A DNA stretch of 64,000 nt from Paracoccaceae bacterium (GCA_014654775.1 JACVZW010000071.1:149476-213475), one strand, 5' to 3'; shown: positions 23,010 through 31,976, counted from the stretch's first letter. Made by a program: numbers and translations. Notes: a model not told the origin generated them from the sequence alone.

Positions 23010-23444
23010 ATGAGACTCACCACCCGCACCAATCTCGCCATGCGGACCCTGATGTACTGCGCCGTCAATCCCGAACAGATCGTCCGCAAGCATGAGGTGG
23101 CCGAAGCCTGCGCCGCCTCGGAAAACCACCTTGCGCAGGTCATCCATCTTCTGGCGCAAAAGGGCTTTCTGCGCACGATCCGCGGCCGCTCGGGCGGCCT
23201 GATGCTGGGGCGTGCCGCCGAGACGATCACCGTGGGGCAGGTCTTCCGCGACTTCGAGGCCGTGCTGCCCTTCACCGAATGCTTCGGCGGGCACGAGGCC
23301 GGCTGCCCCCTCGCCGGGGCCTGCCGCCTGAAATGCGTGCTGGCCGATGCCTTGGCGGCCTTCTATGCCGAACTGGACCGCGTCACCTTGGCCGATCTTG
23401 TTGCAGGCAACCAGGATCTGAAAGACCTGCTGCATGTCGCCTGA
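23010..23444 (+). CDS. Rrf2-family [Fe-S] regulator, NsrR-like
   Basis: The 144-residue protein has an N-terminal winged helix (MRLTTRTNLAMRTLMYCAV) and a three-Cys cluster site C91-x7-C99-x5-C105. The spacing matches NsrR and also RirA. The C-terminal VTLADLVAGNQDLKDLL is much closer to NsrR (nitric oxide sensor) than to IscR or RirA, so NO sensing is the best guess. No NO-detoxifying gene is next to it. The ATG at 23010 has GGAGG upstream. It is a single gene ending in a strong palindromic terminator. Confidence 0.8.
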   Translation: MRLTTRTNLAMRTLMYCAVNPEQIVRKHEVAEACAASENHLAQVIHLLAQKGFLRTIRGRSGGLMLGRAAETITVGQVFRDFEAVLPFTECFGGHEAGCPLAGACRLKCVLADALAAFYAELDRVTLADLVAGNQDLKDLLHVA

Positions 23445-23462
23445 CCCCTGCCCGGGCCGAAA

Positions 23463-23532
23463 AGTTTTCTCCGAAAACTATTCCCCCGGCGCCTGAAGGC
23501 GCCGCGAAAATTTTTCGTACGAAAAATTTTCG
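23463..23532. terminator. Bidirectional terminator: three stacked dyads
   Basis: Between the convergent rrf2 and dipeptidase genes lie AGTTTTC/GAAAACT (23463-23479), GGCGCCT/AGGCGCC (23488-23503) and a perfect 28-bp AT-rich palindrome (23505-23532, centre CGTACG). The A and T runs give a U-tract in both directions. Confidence 0.75.
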
Positions 23533-23551
23533 TCCGCCCGCAGACCTGCGG

Positions 23552-24619
23552 TCAGCCTCCCCAACTGCGCCGCAGCACCGACAGCCAGTTGCCCCAAGCC
23601 AGCTTGCCGATGAGGGTCTCGCCGAAGCCATGGGCGCGCAACGCATCGATCAGGCGCGGCAGGCCCGTAACATCACCGATGCCGTCGGGAACCGTCGCCC
23701 CGTCGAAATCCGACCCAAAGCCCACGTGATCCTCACCCAGCCGCCCGATCAGGTGATCGAGATGGCGCAGCACCGGCTCCCATCCCATCACCGGGTCGCG
23801 CCGCCCGTCGGGACGCAGGAAGACGGTGGCGAAGTTCAACCCCACCATCCCTGCGCTCTCGCGGATCATGTCGAGTTGCCGGTCGGTCAGGTTGCGGCTG
23901 GAGGGCGTCACCGCATGGGCGTTGGAATGGGTGGCCACCAGCGGCGCATCCGACAGCCGCGCCACATCGTCGAAACCCTTTTCGTTCAGATGGCTCAGAT
24001 CGATCAGGATGCGCAGCGCGTTGCAGTCCTTGACCAGCCGCCGCCCCGCCGCGGTCAGCCCCGGCCCGGTATCGGGACCCGACGGAAAGGCGAAGGGCAC
24101 GCCATGACCAAAGGCCGTGGGGCGGCTCCAAACCGGGCCCAGCGACCGCAGCCCCATCGCATGGAAGGCATAGAGCGCATCGCAGCCCGGATCGATGCCC
24201 TCCGCCCCCTCCATATGCATCACCCCGGCGATCACGCCCGCCGCCCGCGCCGCCTCGATCTCGGCCGCCGTGCGGCACAGCCGGAACGCCCCGCGCGAGG
24301 CGCGCTCCATCCACATGAGCTGCGCCGCAAGGTCGAAGGCCACCGCCTGACTGGCGCGCAAAGGCAGCGGCGCGGGCAGGTCCAGCGCATAGGGCGGGCG
24401 ATCCATCAACTCCTCCAGCCCCGCATCGCCGTCTTCGACAGGCGAGGGGATATAGATGGCGAACATCCCCCCGGCAAAGCCGCCCGCCTTCATGCGCGGC
24501 AGGTCAAGATGCCCCGCCCCCTCGCCCGACAGCCAGATCGCCTCGCGCGCCTCGGGTTGCATGAGGATGCGGTAGAGAATGTCGTTATGGCCGTCGAAGA
24601 CGGCGATCGGGTCGGTCAT
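23552..24619 (-). CDS. Membrane dipeptidase (peptidase family M19)
   Basis: The 355-residue zinc enzyme belongs to the renal dipeptidase family, which hydrolyses dipeptides, often with a D-amino acid at the C-terminal side. Metal-binding motifs are FDGHND near residue 8, HMEGAEG (bridging Glu), IDLSHLN and ATHSNAH, plus GFGSDFDG near the C-terminus. There is no signal peptide, so it is probably cytoplasmic despite the family name. The ATG at 24619 is chosen because the preceding ATGGAGGCCCCC supplies GGAGG at proper spacing, which makes the ATG four codons upstream unlikely. Confidence 0.88.
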   Translation of the reverse strand: MTDPIAVFDGHNDILYRILMQPEAREAIWLSGEGAGHLDLPRMKAGGFAGGMFAIYIPSPVEDGDAGLEELMDRPPYALDLPAPLPLRASQAVAFDLAAQLMWMERASRGAFRLCRTAAEIEAARAAGVIAGVMHMEGAEGIDPGCDALYAFHAMGLRSLGPVWSRPTAFGHGVPFAFPSGPDTGPGLTAAGRRLVKDCNALRILIDLSHLNEKGFDDVARLSDAPLVATHSNAHAVTPSSRNLTDRQLDMIRESAGMVGLNFATVFLRPDGRRDPVMGWEPVLRHLDHLIGRLGEDHVGFGSDFDGATVPDGIGDVTGLPRLIDALRAHGFGETLIGKLAWGNWLSVLRRSWGG

Positions 24620-24676
24620 GGGGGCCTCCATCTGCCGGGTCAGACTGGCATGGCGCCGCCCCGGCTTGAAGCCCCC

Positions 24677-25087
24677 TCAATGGCAGCCCGCAGCCTTTCC
24701 CTTGCCGCCCGCAAGCCCGGTCAGGATCGGGCAATCGGGCCGCTGGTCGCCCGCGCAATGATCGACCAGATCGCGCAAGGTGGCCTGCATCGCCCGCAAT
24801 TCGGCGATCTTCACCTCCATGTCCTGCAGATGCGCCTCGGCCAAGGCCTTCACATCCGCGCTGGCCCGCCCGCGATCCTCGTAAAGCGCGAGCAGCCTGC
24901 GGCATTCCTCGATGGTGAAGCCAAGGCCCCGGGCGCGGCCGAGGAAGGACAGCTTGTGCAGGTCGCTCTCCCGGAAGGCGCGATAGCCGTTTGCCCCGCG
25001 CAGGGGCCGGATCAGCCCGATCTCCTCGTAATAGCGGATGGTCTTGGCAGGCAGCCCCGACCGTTCTGCCACGTCTTTGATGTTCAT
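24677..25087 (-). CDS. cueR: Cu(I)-responsive MerR-family regulator CueR
   Basis: The 136-residue regulator has the MerR helix-turn-helix ([20 protein letters not shown]), a dimerisation helix (about 75-108) and a metal loop with C111 and C119 (seven residues apart, CPI after the second), as in Escherichia coli CueR. The C-terminal HC pair may add metal contacts. It overlaps the copA stop as ATGA, so copA and cueR are co-transcribed and CueR controls its own operon. Two sites with the CueR promoter layout lie between copA and copZ. Confidence 0.92.
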   Translation of the reverse strand: MNIKDVAERSGLPAKTIRYYEEIGLIRPLRGANGYRAFRESDLHKLSFLGRARGLGFTIEECRRLLALYEDRGRASADVKALAEAHLQDMEVKIAELRAMQATLRDLVDHCAGDQRPDCPILTGLAGGKGKAAGCH

Positions 25088-27537
25088 ACCCCGGCCTCCT
25101 TCGCCCGCATCCCCCGGATCGCCCGCAGGCGCAGCGCATTGCTCAGCACAAAGACGGAAGACAGCGCCATCGCCCCCGCCGCCAGCATGGGCGAAAGCTG
25201 CGGCCCCCCGAAGGGCACCAGCAGCCCCGCCGCCACCGGGATCAGCGCCGCGTTATAGCCGAAGGCCCAGATCAGGTTCTGGCGGATGTTGCGCATCGTG
25301 GCGCGGCTCACCCGCACCGCATCCACCACGGCGCGCGGGTCGCCCGCCATCAGCACCACATCCCCCGCCTCGATCGCCACATCGGTGCCCGTCCCCATCG
25401 CCAGCCCCACATCCGCCGCCGCCAGCGCTGGCGCATCGTTGATCCCGTCGCCCACGAAGGCCACCCCTGCCCCCATGGCGCGCACCGCGTCGCCCTTGCC
25501 CTCGGGCAGCACCCCCGCCTGCACGTCCTCCATCCCCAGCGGCGCCGCGATGGCCGCCGCCGTCACCGCATTGTCCCCCGTCACCATGGCAACCCGCAGC
25601 CCCATCCCGCGCAGCGCCTCCAGCGCCGCCACCGCCGACGGCTTCACCGGATCGGCCACGGCGATCAGGCCACGCGCCACGGTCCCATCCCCAACGAACA
25701 AAAGCCCCTTGCCCTCCGCCGCCAACCGCGCCGCCGCCTGAACCAGAGCCTCCGGCACCTCCGCGAACATCCGTTGCGACCCCACGGCCACCAGCCGCCC
25801 CGCCACCACGGCCCGCGCGCCCTGCCCCGGCACCGCCTCGAACCCCTCCGCCACCGGCAGCACGATCCCCCGCGCCGCCGCCTCGGCCAGCACCGCGCCG
25901 GCCAGCGGATGCTCCGATCCCGCCTCCACCGCCGCTGCCTCGGCCAGCAGATCCTCGCCCAGCAAATCCGTCACCACGGGCCGCCCCGCCGTCAGCGTCC
26001 CGGTCTTGTCGAAGGCCACCACCCGCACCTCCGCCAGCCGCTGCAACGCCTCGCCCCGCCGGAACAGTACGCCCAGTTCCGCCCCCCGCCCCGTGCCGAC
26101 AAGGATCGACACAGGCGTCGCCAGCCCCATCGCGCAGGGACAAGCAATGATCAGGACCGACACCCCCGCCACCAGCGCCGCCGCCACCCCCTGCCCGGCC
26201 AGCAGCCATCCGGCAAAGGCCATCACCGCGATCCCCATCACCACGGGCACGAACCACAGCGTCACCCGGTCCACCACCGCCTGCACCGGCAGCTTGGTCC
26301 CCTGCGCCTCTTCCACCATGGCCACGAAGCGCGCCAGCACCGTCGCCGCGCCCACCGCCCGCACCTCCACGACCAGCGCGCCGGTCCCGTTCACCGTCCC
26401 CCCGGTCACCGCATCACCCGCGCCCTTGGCCACCGGCAGCGGCTCCCCCGTCAGCATCGCCTCATCCACCGCCGAGGCCCCCGAGACGACGACACCATCC
26501 ACCGCCACCCGCTCGCCGGGCCGGACCAGCACCCGCATGCCTGGCACCAGCGCGCTGACCGGCACCTCCGTCCCGTCCTCCAGCCGCGCCTGACGCGGCT
26601 GCATCCCGACCAGCCGTGCGATGGCCGCGCCCGCCCGCCCCCGCGCCCGCGCCTCAAGGAACCGGCCCAGCAGGATCAGCACCACGATCACCGCCGCCGC
26701 CTCGAAATAGACGGCGCGCGACGGCGCAGGCACCAGCGCGGGCGCAAAGGTCACTACGGTCGAATAGGCCCATGCCGCGCCCGTGCCCATCGCCACCAGC
26801 GCATTCATGTCCGGACTGCCACGCAGCAGCGCAGGCACGCCCTTGGCAAAGAAACGCCGCCCCGGCCCGGCAAGAACCAGCGTCACCAAAAGGAACTGCG
26901 CCACCCACAGCGCCTGCATCGGCACCACGCCCATCAGCCAGTGATGGAAGGCGGGTACCAGATGCCCGCCCATCTCCACCACAAAAACGGGCAGCGTCAG
27001 CGCTGCCGCCAGCCCCGTGTCGCGCGCCAGTCGCCGCTGCTCCACCGCAGGATCATGGGCCGTAGACGCCTCCAACGGCGCCGCCGCATAGCCCGCCTTC
27101 GTCACCGCCGCAGCCAGAGCCTCGGCCCCAGCACCGCCCTCGAACAGCGTCACCGTCGCGCGGCGCAGCGCCAGATTGGCCACCGCCTCCTTCACCCCCG
27201 CTTGCGCACGCAGCACCCGCTCAACCCGGCCGGTACAGGCGGCGCAGGTCATCCCCTCCACCCCCAGCACCACGGTCGTCTCGCGCACCGGATAGCCCGC
27301 CTTGGCCAGCGCCGCCGCCAGCGCGGCCGGCTGGGCGGGCGCGCGCCAGACCACATCTGCCGTCTCGGTCGACAGGTTGACCACCGCCCGCTCCACCCCC
27401 GGCTGGGCCAAAAGCACCCGCTCGGCGCGCAAGACACAAGAGGCGCAGGTCATCCCTTCCAGCCGGAACCGCAGGCTGCGGCCCGCATCGGCAGGGGCGG
27501 CGTCGGGGGTTAAAGGGGCAAGCGCGGCATCGGTCAT
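25084..27537 (-). CDS. copA: Cu(I)-exporting P1B-type ATPase CopA
   Basis: The 817-residue inner-membrane pump exports Cu(I). It has two N-terminal heavy-metal domains (C31-x2-C34 and C98-x2-C101), a transmembrane metal site CPC at 466-468, phosphorylated D510 in DKTGTLT, the HP motif SEHPLAG and the hinge GDGINDAP at 697. The ATG at 27537 is preceded by GGAAGGAGA. A 100-residue in-frame extension upstream crosses the promoter and is not coding. The gene is followed by cueR with ATGA overlap. Confidence 0.95.
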   Translation of the reverse strand: MTDAALAPLTPDAAPADAGRSLRFRLEGMTCASCVLRAERVLLAQPGVERAVVNLSTETADVVWRAPAQPAALAAALAKAGYPVRETTVVLGVEGMTCAACTGRVERVLRAQAGVKEAVANLALRRATVTLFEGGAGAEALAAAVTKAGYAAAPLEASTAHDPAVEQRRLARDTGLAAALTLPVFVVEMGGHLVPAFHHWLMGVVPMQALWVAQFLLVTLVLAGPGRRFFAKGVPALLRGSPDMNALVAMGTGAAWAYSTVVTFAPALVPAPSRAVYFEAAAVIVVLILLGRFLEARARGRAGAAIARLVGMQPRQARLEDGTEVPVSALVPGMRVLVRPGERVAVDGVVVSGASAVDEAMLTGEPLPVAKGAGDAVTGGTVNGTGALVVEVRAVGAATVLARFVAMVEEAQGTKLPVQAVVDRVTLWFVPVVMGIAVMAFAGWLLAGQGVAAALVAGVSVLIIACPCAMGLATPVSILVGTGRGAELGVLFRRGEALQRLAEVRVVAFDKTGTLTAGRPVVTDLLGEDLLAEAAAVEAGSEHPLAGAVLAEAAARGIVLPVAEGFEAVPGQGARAVVAGRLVAVGSQRMFAEVPEALVQAAARLAAEGKGLLFVGDGTVARGLIAVADPVKPSAVAALEALRGMGLRVAMVTGDNAVTAAAIAAPLGMEDVQAGVLPEGKGDAVRAMGAGVAFVGDGINDAPALAAADVGLAMGTGTDVAIEAGDVVLMAGDPRAVVDAVRVSRATMRNIRQNLIWAFGYNAALIPVAAGLLVPFGGPQLSPMLAAGAMALSSVFVLSNALRLRAIRGMRAKEAGV

Positions 27538-27559
27538 CTGACGTCTCCTTCCGCCCGTC

Positions 27560-27590
27560 CATCTAATCCTTCCCGTCACGGGAAGGTCAA
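27560..27590 (-). promoter_or_regulatory. CueR-type promoter of copA-cueR
   Basis: On the minus strand TTGACC (27590-27585) and TAGATG (27565-27560) are separated by 19 bp, the long spacer that MerR-family activators need. The spacer holds a perfect 19-bp dyad, CCTTCCCGTCACGGGAAGG, at 27568-27586, in the CueR box form. Confidence 0.8.
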
Positions 27591-27638
27591 GCCTTTCCCA
27601 AAATGAAAGCCTGCGACAGCAACGCCCGCCCCGGCCCC

Positions 27639-27669
27639 TTGACCTTCCAGCAACGGGAAGCGCCATATC
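27639..27669 (+). promoter_or_regulatory. CueR-type promoter of copZ
   Basis: TTGACC (27639-27644) and CATATC (27664-27669) are again 19 bp apart. The spacer has arms CTTCC/GGAAG at 27644-27648 and 27656-27660, less perfect than the copA site. A start near 27676 would exclude the in-frame ATG at 27671. Confidence 0.75.
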
Positions 27670-27697
27670 CATGACGTCGCTCAACAGGACTCCCGCA

Positions 27698-27898
27698 ATG
27701 ACCACCCTCTCCATCCCCGACATGACCTGCGGCCATTGCAAGGCCTCGGTCGAATCGGCCCTCGCCGCCCTTGGCGATGCGGGCAGCATCCATGTCGACC
27801 TTGCCGCCAAAACCGCCACGGCCAGCGGCCCTGCCACCCCCGCCCGCCTGATCCGCGCGCTGGACGAAGTCGGATTTCCCGCAACCGTGATCGGCTGA
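27698..27898 (+). CDS. copZ: Copper chaperone CopZ
   Basis: The 66-residue single heavy-metal-associated domain has the metal motif MTCGHC (C11 and C14) and the usual beta-alpha-beta pattern ending in [12 protein letters not shown]. It would carry Cu(I) in the cytosol to CopA and CueR. The ATG at 27698 is preferred over the ATG at 27671: it has AGGA upstream, [11 protein letters not shown] is the family start, and the predicted promoter reaches to 27669. Confidence 0.9.
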   Translation: MTTLSIPDMTCGHCKASVESALAALGDAGSIHVDLAAKTATASGPATPARLIRALDEVGFPATVIG

Positions 27899-28051
27899 CG
27901 CCGCGTTTCGGCCCCGCAACCTGTTGCCTTTGTCGCACACTGTGGATAACCCGTCGCAAATTCGTCATGGCCCTGTCTTGCCGCGGTCGATTTCCGCGCT
28001 CAGATAGAAGCAACGGCGAATGCCTGAGCAGAACAGGACACGAGCAGGACA

Positions 28052-28183
28052 ATGGCAAAGAAACCCACCCCGACGCAGCAGCAAGGCGGCAGCTCCGCCC
28101 CGCAACCCCAGCAAGACCAATCGCAGGGCACGACCCAGCAGCAGGGGTCGACCCCGATTTTCAGAGACTGGGCCTCGATCTGA
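28052..28183 (+). CDS. Gln-rich 43-residue unknown protein
   Basis: The ORF encodes 43 residues that start MAKKPTPTQQQGG and end STPIFRDWASI. It is 25-30% Gln with no Cys or membrane segment, so it is likely to be disordered. AGGA lies 5 nt before the ATG, and a hairpin with a U-rich tail follows 30 nt after the stop, so it has the marks of a small independent gene. I do not recognise the family. The conserved-looking C-terminal FRDWASI may be the functional part (inference). Upstream (27899-28051) there is a possible TTGCCG with AGATAG 18 bp downstream. Confidence 0.5.
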   Translation: MAKKPTPTQQQGGSSAPQPQQDQSQGTTQQQGSTPIFRDWASI

Positions 28184-28213
28184 CCCAAGACGGACCGAAG
28201 GCCTTCTCTTCCT

Positions 28214-28241
28214 ACGGGGTCAGCCGTTAGGCTGGCCCCGT
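28214..28241 (+). terminator. Rho-independent terminator after the 43-residue ORF
   Basis: ACGGGGTCAGCC (28214-28225) pairs with GGCTGGCCCCGT (28230-28241), with one G-U pair and loop GTTA, followed by TTTCCATTT. Confidence 0.7.
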
Positions 28242-28262
28242 TTCCATTTCAGCGGTCCCCCC

Positions 28263-28595
28263 ATGCCGACACCCGTCTCCTCCATCCGCAATCTCGGCCC
28301 CGCGACCGAGGCCGCCTTCGCCAAGGCAGGCATCCATTCCGCCGAAGAGCTGCAGGTCCTTGGCCCGGACGAGGCCTATCGTCGCCTGATCCAATCCGGC
28401 ACCGCGCCGCATTTCATCGGCTATTACGTCCTCGTCATGGGCCTGCAAGGCCGCCCGTGGAACGATTGTCAGGGCGAAGAAAAAAAGGCGCTCCGCGCCC
28501 GCTTCGACGCGATCAAGGCCACGACCACGCAAAAGGGCCGCTCCGAACTGGAAGCGGCCCTCGATATGTTGGGCGTCATCGACCGACGCGGCTAA
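28263..28595 (+). CDS. TfoX/Sxy C-terminal domain protein
   Basis: The 110-residue protein begins MPTPVSSIRNLGPATEAAFAKAG and consists only of the helical TfoX_C domain. That domain has a helix-hairpin-helix-like fold and, in full-length TfoX/Sxy, is joined to an N-terminal domain involved in competence control. The N-terminal domain is absent, as in many alphaproteobacterial stand-alone copies, so a competence role should not be assumed. The gene stands alone, bounded by a terminator on each side. Confidence 0.78.
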   Translation: MPTPVSSIRNLGPATEAAFAKAGIHSAEELQVLGPDEAYRRLIQSGTAPHFIGYYVLVMGLQGRPWNDCQGEEKKALRARFDAIKATTTQKGRSELEAALDMLGVIDRRG

Positions 28596-28596
28596 C

Positions 28597-28640
28597 CAAA
28601 TTTCTTCGAAGAAATTTGCAAAAATCTTCGAAGATTTTTG
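28597..28640. terminator. Two adjacent perfect 22-bp palindromes
   Basis: Perfect palindromes at 28597-28618 and 28619-28640 abut without a gap between the convergent tfoX-like and ndk genes. Both centre on CTTCGAAG, so the RNA would form a stem capped by a stable TTCG loop. A and T flanks give U-tracts both ways. Confidence 0.75.
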
Positions 28641-28645
28641 GCCCC

Positions 28646-29068
28646 TTAGCCGACCAGTTCAAGGCCCGAGAAGAAGAAGGCGATCTCGCGCGCGGCCGAG
28701 GCCTCGCTGTCCGACCCATGGACCGAATTCTCGCCCTTGGACAGCGCGAATTCCTTGCGGATCGTGCCATCGGCAGCGGCGGCCGGATCGGTCGCGCCCA
28801 TCACTTCGCGGTTCTTGGCAATGGCGCTCTCGCCTTCCAGAACCTGCACCACCACCGGCTCCGACGCCATGAAGGCGCACAGCTCGCCATAGAAGCCGCG
28901 CTCCTTATGCTCGGCATAGAAGGCGCCAGCCTGCGCCGCGCTCAGGTGGATGCGCTTCGAGGCGACGACACGCAGCCCCGCCTCTTCGAACTTGGCAACG
29001 ATCTTGCCGGTCAGGTTGCGCTTCGTCGCATCGGGCTTGATGATCGACAGGGTGCGTTCGATGGCCAT
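28646..29068 (-). CDS. ndk: Nucleoside-diphosphate kinase
   Basis: The 140-residue enzyme transfers the gamma phosphate among nucleoside tri- and diphosphates. Phosphohistidine H117 is in NSVHGSDS, and the start [14 protein letters not shown] and the RNLTGKI segment are family hallmarks. Length is typical. An open upstream extension of 69 codons runs through the promoter region and part of a dispersed repeat and is not coding. It is a single gene convergent with the TfoX-domain gene. Confidence 0.96.
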   Translation of the reverse strand: MAIERTLSIIKPDATKRNLTGKIVAKFEEAGLRVVASKRIHLSAAQAGAFYAEHKERGFYGELCAFMASEPVVVQVLEGESAIAKNREVMGATDPAAAADGTIRKEFALSKGENSVHGSDSEASAAREIAFFFSGLELVG

Positions 29069-29219
29069 GTCAGGCGTCTCCGTTTCTGGGGCGCGCGGAC
29101 TGCCCGCCGCGCCGGAATTCTCATGCGCGGCGCTCCTAGCACGGGCATATGACGAAGGAAAGTCGCCGCGATCAGGGCCAGCCCCCGCCCCGCCGCAGCG
29201 TTGCGCAAGGCCGCCGATG

Positions 29220-29278
29220 ACCGTGCGCTGCGTGGCCACAGTTTGCGGCACAAAAGACGGCACAAAACAGGGCACAGC
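29220..29278 (+). repeat. Dispersed repeat with 12-bp period, copy A
   Basis: This 59-bp block starts ACCGTGCGCTGCGTG and continues with units CGGCACAAAAGA, CGGCACAAAACA and GGGCACAGC. It matches 50285-50355, which has one extra 12-bp unit. It lies in the ndk/ABC-F intergenic space, 54 nt before the ABC-F start. Confidence 0.7.
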
Positions 29279-29332
29279 TTCGGCAGTCGCCCGTTGACGC
29301 CCCGCCCCCCATCAGGCAAGCCCTGTCGCATC

Positions 29333-31186
29333 ATGCTCAAGATCGAAGACATCACCTATTCCGTCGAAGGCCGCCCCCTGTTCGAAGGGGCCACGGCCAC
29401 CATTCCCACGGGTCACAAGGTCGGCCTCGTGGGCCGCAACGGCGCCGGAAAAACCACGCTTTTCAGACTGATACGCGGCGAACTTGCGCTTGAGGGGGGG
29501 TCGATCTCGCTCCCCTCCCGCGCCCGCATTGGCGGCGTCGCGCAAGAGGTGCCTTCATCGGAAACCTCGCTCCTCGACACCGTCCTGCAAGCCGATGAGG
29601 AACGCGAGTCCCTTCTCGCCGAATCCCTCACCGCCACCGACCCCACCCGCATCGCCGATATCCAATCCCGCCTCACCGATATCGACGCTTGGTCAGCCGA
29701 AGGCCGCGCCTCCAGCATTCTCAAGGGCTTGGGCTTCGACAGCGAACAGCAGGCCATGCCCTGCTCGGCCTTCTCGGGCGGCTGGCGGATGCGCGTGGCC
29801 CTTGCGGGCGTCCTTTTTGCCCAGCCCGACCTCCTGCTTCTCGACGAGCCGACCAACTACCTTGATCTCGAAGGCGCGCTCTGGCTGGAAAGCTATCTGC
29901 AGAAATACCCCCATACCGTCCTGATCATCAGCCATGATCGCGGCCTTCTGAACCGCGCCGTGGGCGGAATCCTGCATCTGGACAACCGAAAACTCACATA
30001 TTGGTCAGGCCCTTACGACCAATTCGCCCGCCAGATGGCCGAACGCCGCGCCGTGCAGGCCGCCGAGGCGAAAAAGCAAGAGGCCCGCCGCGCGCATCTG
30101 CAATCCTTCGTTGACCGTTTCAAGGCAAAAGCCTCCAAGGCCACGCAAGCGCAAAGCCGGGTCAAGATGCTGGAAAAGATGACGCCCATCACCGCCCCGG
30201 AAGAGGCAAAGCGCGTGGCCTTCACCTTCCCTGTGCCCGAAGAACTCGCCCCGCCCATCGTCAACCTCGACGGGGCCGCCGTGGGCTATGGCGGCCCGCC
30301 CGTGCTGCGCAAACTCTCGCTCCGCATCGATCAGGACGACCGCATCGCCCTTCTGGGCCGCAATGGCGAAGGGAAATCGACGCTGTCAAAGCTGCTGGCG
30401 GGCAAGCTCGACGCCGCCGAAGGCCGCATCCACCGCGCCTCCAAGCTGCGCATCGGCTATTTCGCCCAGCATCAGGTCGATGAACTCCATATCGACGAAA
30501 CGCCCCTCCAGCATGTGCAGCGCCTGCGCCCGGAGGAGGGGCAGGCCAAGAACCGCGCCCGGCTGGCGGGATTCGGCCTGATGGCCGAACAGGCCGAAAC
30601 CGTCGTGGGCCGCCTCTCGGGCGGGCAGAAGGCGCGGCTCTCGCTCCTCCTCGCCACCATCGACGCGCCGCATCTCCTGATCCTCGACGAACCGACGAAC
30701 CACCTCGACATCGAAAGCCGTGAGGCGCTGGTCGAGGCGCTCACCGAATATTCCGGGGCCGTCATCCTCGTCAGCCACGACATGCACCTTCTGTCACTGG
30801 TGGCCGACAGGCTCTGGCTGGTCAAGGGCGGCGCAGTCACCCCCTTCACCGAGGATCTGGAGGCTTATCGCAAACTCCTCCTCTCTGGCGAGGATGAGGT
30901 AAAGGTCGCCCCGAAACCCGTTGAAAAACCAAAGAAAGCCAGCCGTGACGAAATCCTCGCCCTGCGCGCCGAGTTGCGCAAATGCGAAGACCGCATCGCC
31001 AAGCTGGAAGAGATGCATGCCAAGCTTTCGGCGAAACTCGCCGATCCTGCCCTTTATGACGATGCGAAGATTCACGAATTGGAAAGCTGGAACCGCAAAT
31101 TCGCCGAATGCGAAGAGGCGATGGCACGGGCCGAGTCCCTGTGGATGGAGGCGCAGGAACGTCTCGACGCCGCCGAGGCGGGCTGA
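29333..31186 (+). CDS. ABC-F family ATPase
   Basis: The 617-residue soluble protein has two ABC domains without membrane segments. The first has GRNGAGKTT, FSGGWRMR and LLLDEPTNYLD. The second has GRNGEGKST, LSGGQKAR and LILDEPTNHLD. Between them is the basic interdomain linker (QMAERRAVQAAEAKKQEARRAH), and the C-terminus forms a coiled coil (about 545-615). ABC-F proteins act on the ribosome, often resolving stalled states. The overall form fits the YheS/Uup housekeeping group and not the antibiotic-resistance group. The ATG at 29333 is chosen because MLKIEDITYSV is the canonical start. Confidence 0.88.
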   Translation: MLKIEDITYSVEGRPLFEGATATIPTGHKVGLVGRNGAGKTTLFRLIRGELALEGGSISLPSRARIGGVAQEVPSSETSLLDTVLQADEERESLLAESLTATDPTRIADIQSRLTDIDAWSAEGRASSILKGLGFDSEQQAMPCSAFSGGWRMRVALAGVLFAQPDLLLLDEPTNYLDLEGALWLESYLQKYPHTVLIISHDRGLLNRAVGGILHLDNRKLTYWSGPYDQFARQMAERRAVQAAEAKKQEARRAHLQSFVDRFKAKASKATQAQSRVKMLEKMTPITAPEEAKRVAFTFPVPEELAPPIVNLDGAAVGYGGPPVLRKLSLRIDQDDRIALLGRNGEGKSTLSKLLAGKLDAAEGRIHRASKLRIGYFAQHQVDELHIDETPLQHVQRLRPEEGQAKNRARLAGFGLMAEQAETVVGRLSGGQKARLSLLLATIDAPHLLILDEPTNHLDIESREALVEALTEYSGAVILVSHDMHLLSLVADRLWLVKGGAVTPFTEDLEAYRKLLLSGEDEVKVAPKPVEKPKKASRDEILALRAELRKCEDRIAKLEEMHAKLSAKLADPALYDDAKIHELESWNRKFAECEEAMARAESLWMEAQERLDAAEAG

Positions 31187-31301
31187 GGCGGGCCAGTTTC
31201 TAAACAGATTGTGAACTGCCAACCGACTGCCAAACCGCTATGCGGCAAGGTGACGGCTGCACAGACGGCCACTCCTGCGGCCACTCCTACGGGACAACAC
31301 G

Positions 31302-31967
31302 ATGCTCACCAGACGCCATTTCATCCTCACCACCGCCGCGCTCTTCTCGCCCGCGATCACGGCACCGCTGGCCAGCCCCGCCATGGCGCAATCCACGCAA
31401 TGGGCGGCATGGGATGCCGAGGTGACGCCCCCGAACTTTGACCCCGCCACGTCGAACCCCTGGGGCCTGCACCCCCGGCTCCTGCCGACACTGGTCGAGG
31501 CGAAGGATGGGCTGAAACCCGGCGACATCCATGTCGATGCCATCGCCCGCTACCTCTACCACATCCAGCCCGACGGCACGGCGATGCGCTACGGCGTGGC
31601 CATCGGGCGCGGCGGGCTTTACGAACCCGGCCTCTTCACCATCCAGCGCAAGGCGAAATGGCCGCGCTGGACGCCCACCCCCGCCATGATCGCGCGCGAA
31701 CCCGAGATTTATGCACAATACTCCGAAGGCATGCCCCCCGGCCCCGCCAATGCCTTGGGCGCGCGCGCGCTCTATCTCTACAAGGGCGGGCGCGACACGA
31801 TGCTGCGCATCCACGGCACGCCCCTGCCGCGCTCCATCGGCTGGCGCGCCTCGTCGGGCTGCGTGCGCATGGTCATGGCCCATATCATCGGGCTTTACGA
31901 GAACGTGGAGATCGGCGTGAACGCCTGGCTATACCCGGCCGAAGACAGCATCACCGCCGCCACCTAA
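31302..31967 (+). CDS. L,D-transpeptidase (YkuD domain), Tat-exported
   Basis: The 221-residue protein has an N-terminal Tat signal (TRRHFIL, then a hydrophobic stretch and AMAQ cleavage site near 30). The YkuD active site is HGTP (H171) and SSGCVRM (C187). Such enzymes make 3-3 cross-links or attach proteins to peptidoglycan in the periplasm. It is a single gene 115 nt after the ABC-F gene. The next gene is convergent. Confidence 0.9.
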   Translation: MLTRRHFILTTAALFSPAITAPLASPAMAQSTQWAAWDAEVTPPNFDPATSNPWGLHPRLLPTLVEAKDGLKPGDIHVDAIARYLYHIQPDGTAMRYGVAIGRGGLYEPGLFTIQRKAKWPRWTPTPAMIAREPEIYAQYSEGMPPGPANALGARALYLYKGGRDTMLRIHGTPLPRSIGWRASSGCVRMVMAHIIGLYENVEIGVNAWLYPAEDSITAAT

Positions 31968-31976
31968 TTGGCGCCT

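Noticed and set aside
28646..29275. Extended N-terminus of ndk (69 more residues)
   Set aside because: The extra segment is Arg/Pro-rich, runs through the promoter and part of the dispersed repeat, and ndk has its normal start [14 protein letters not shown] at 29068.
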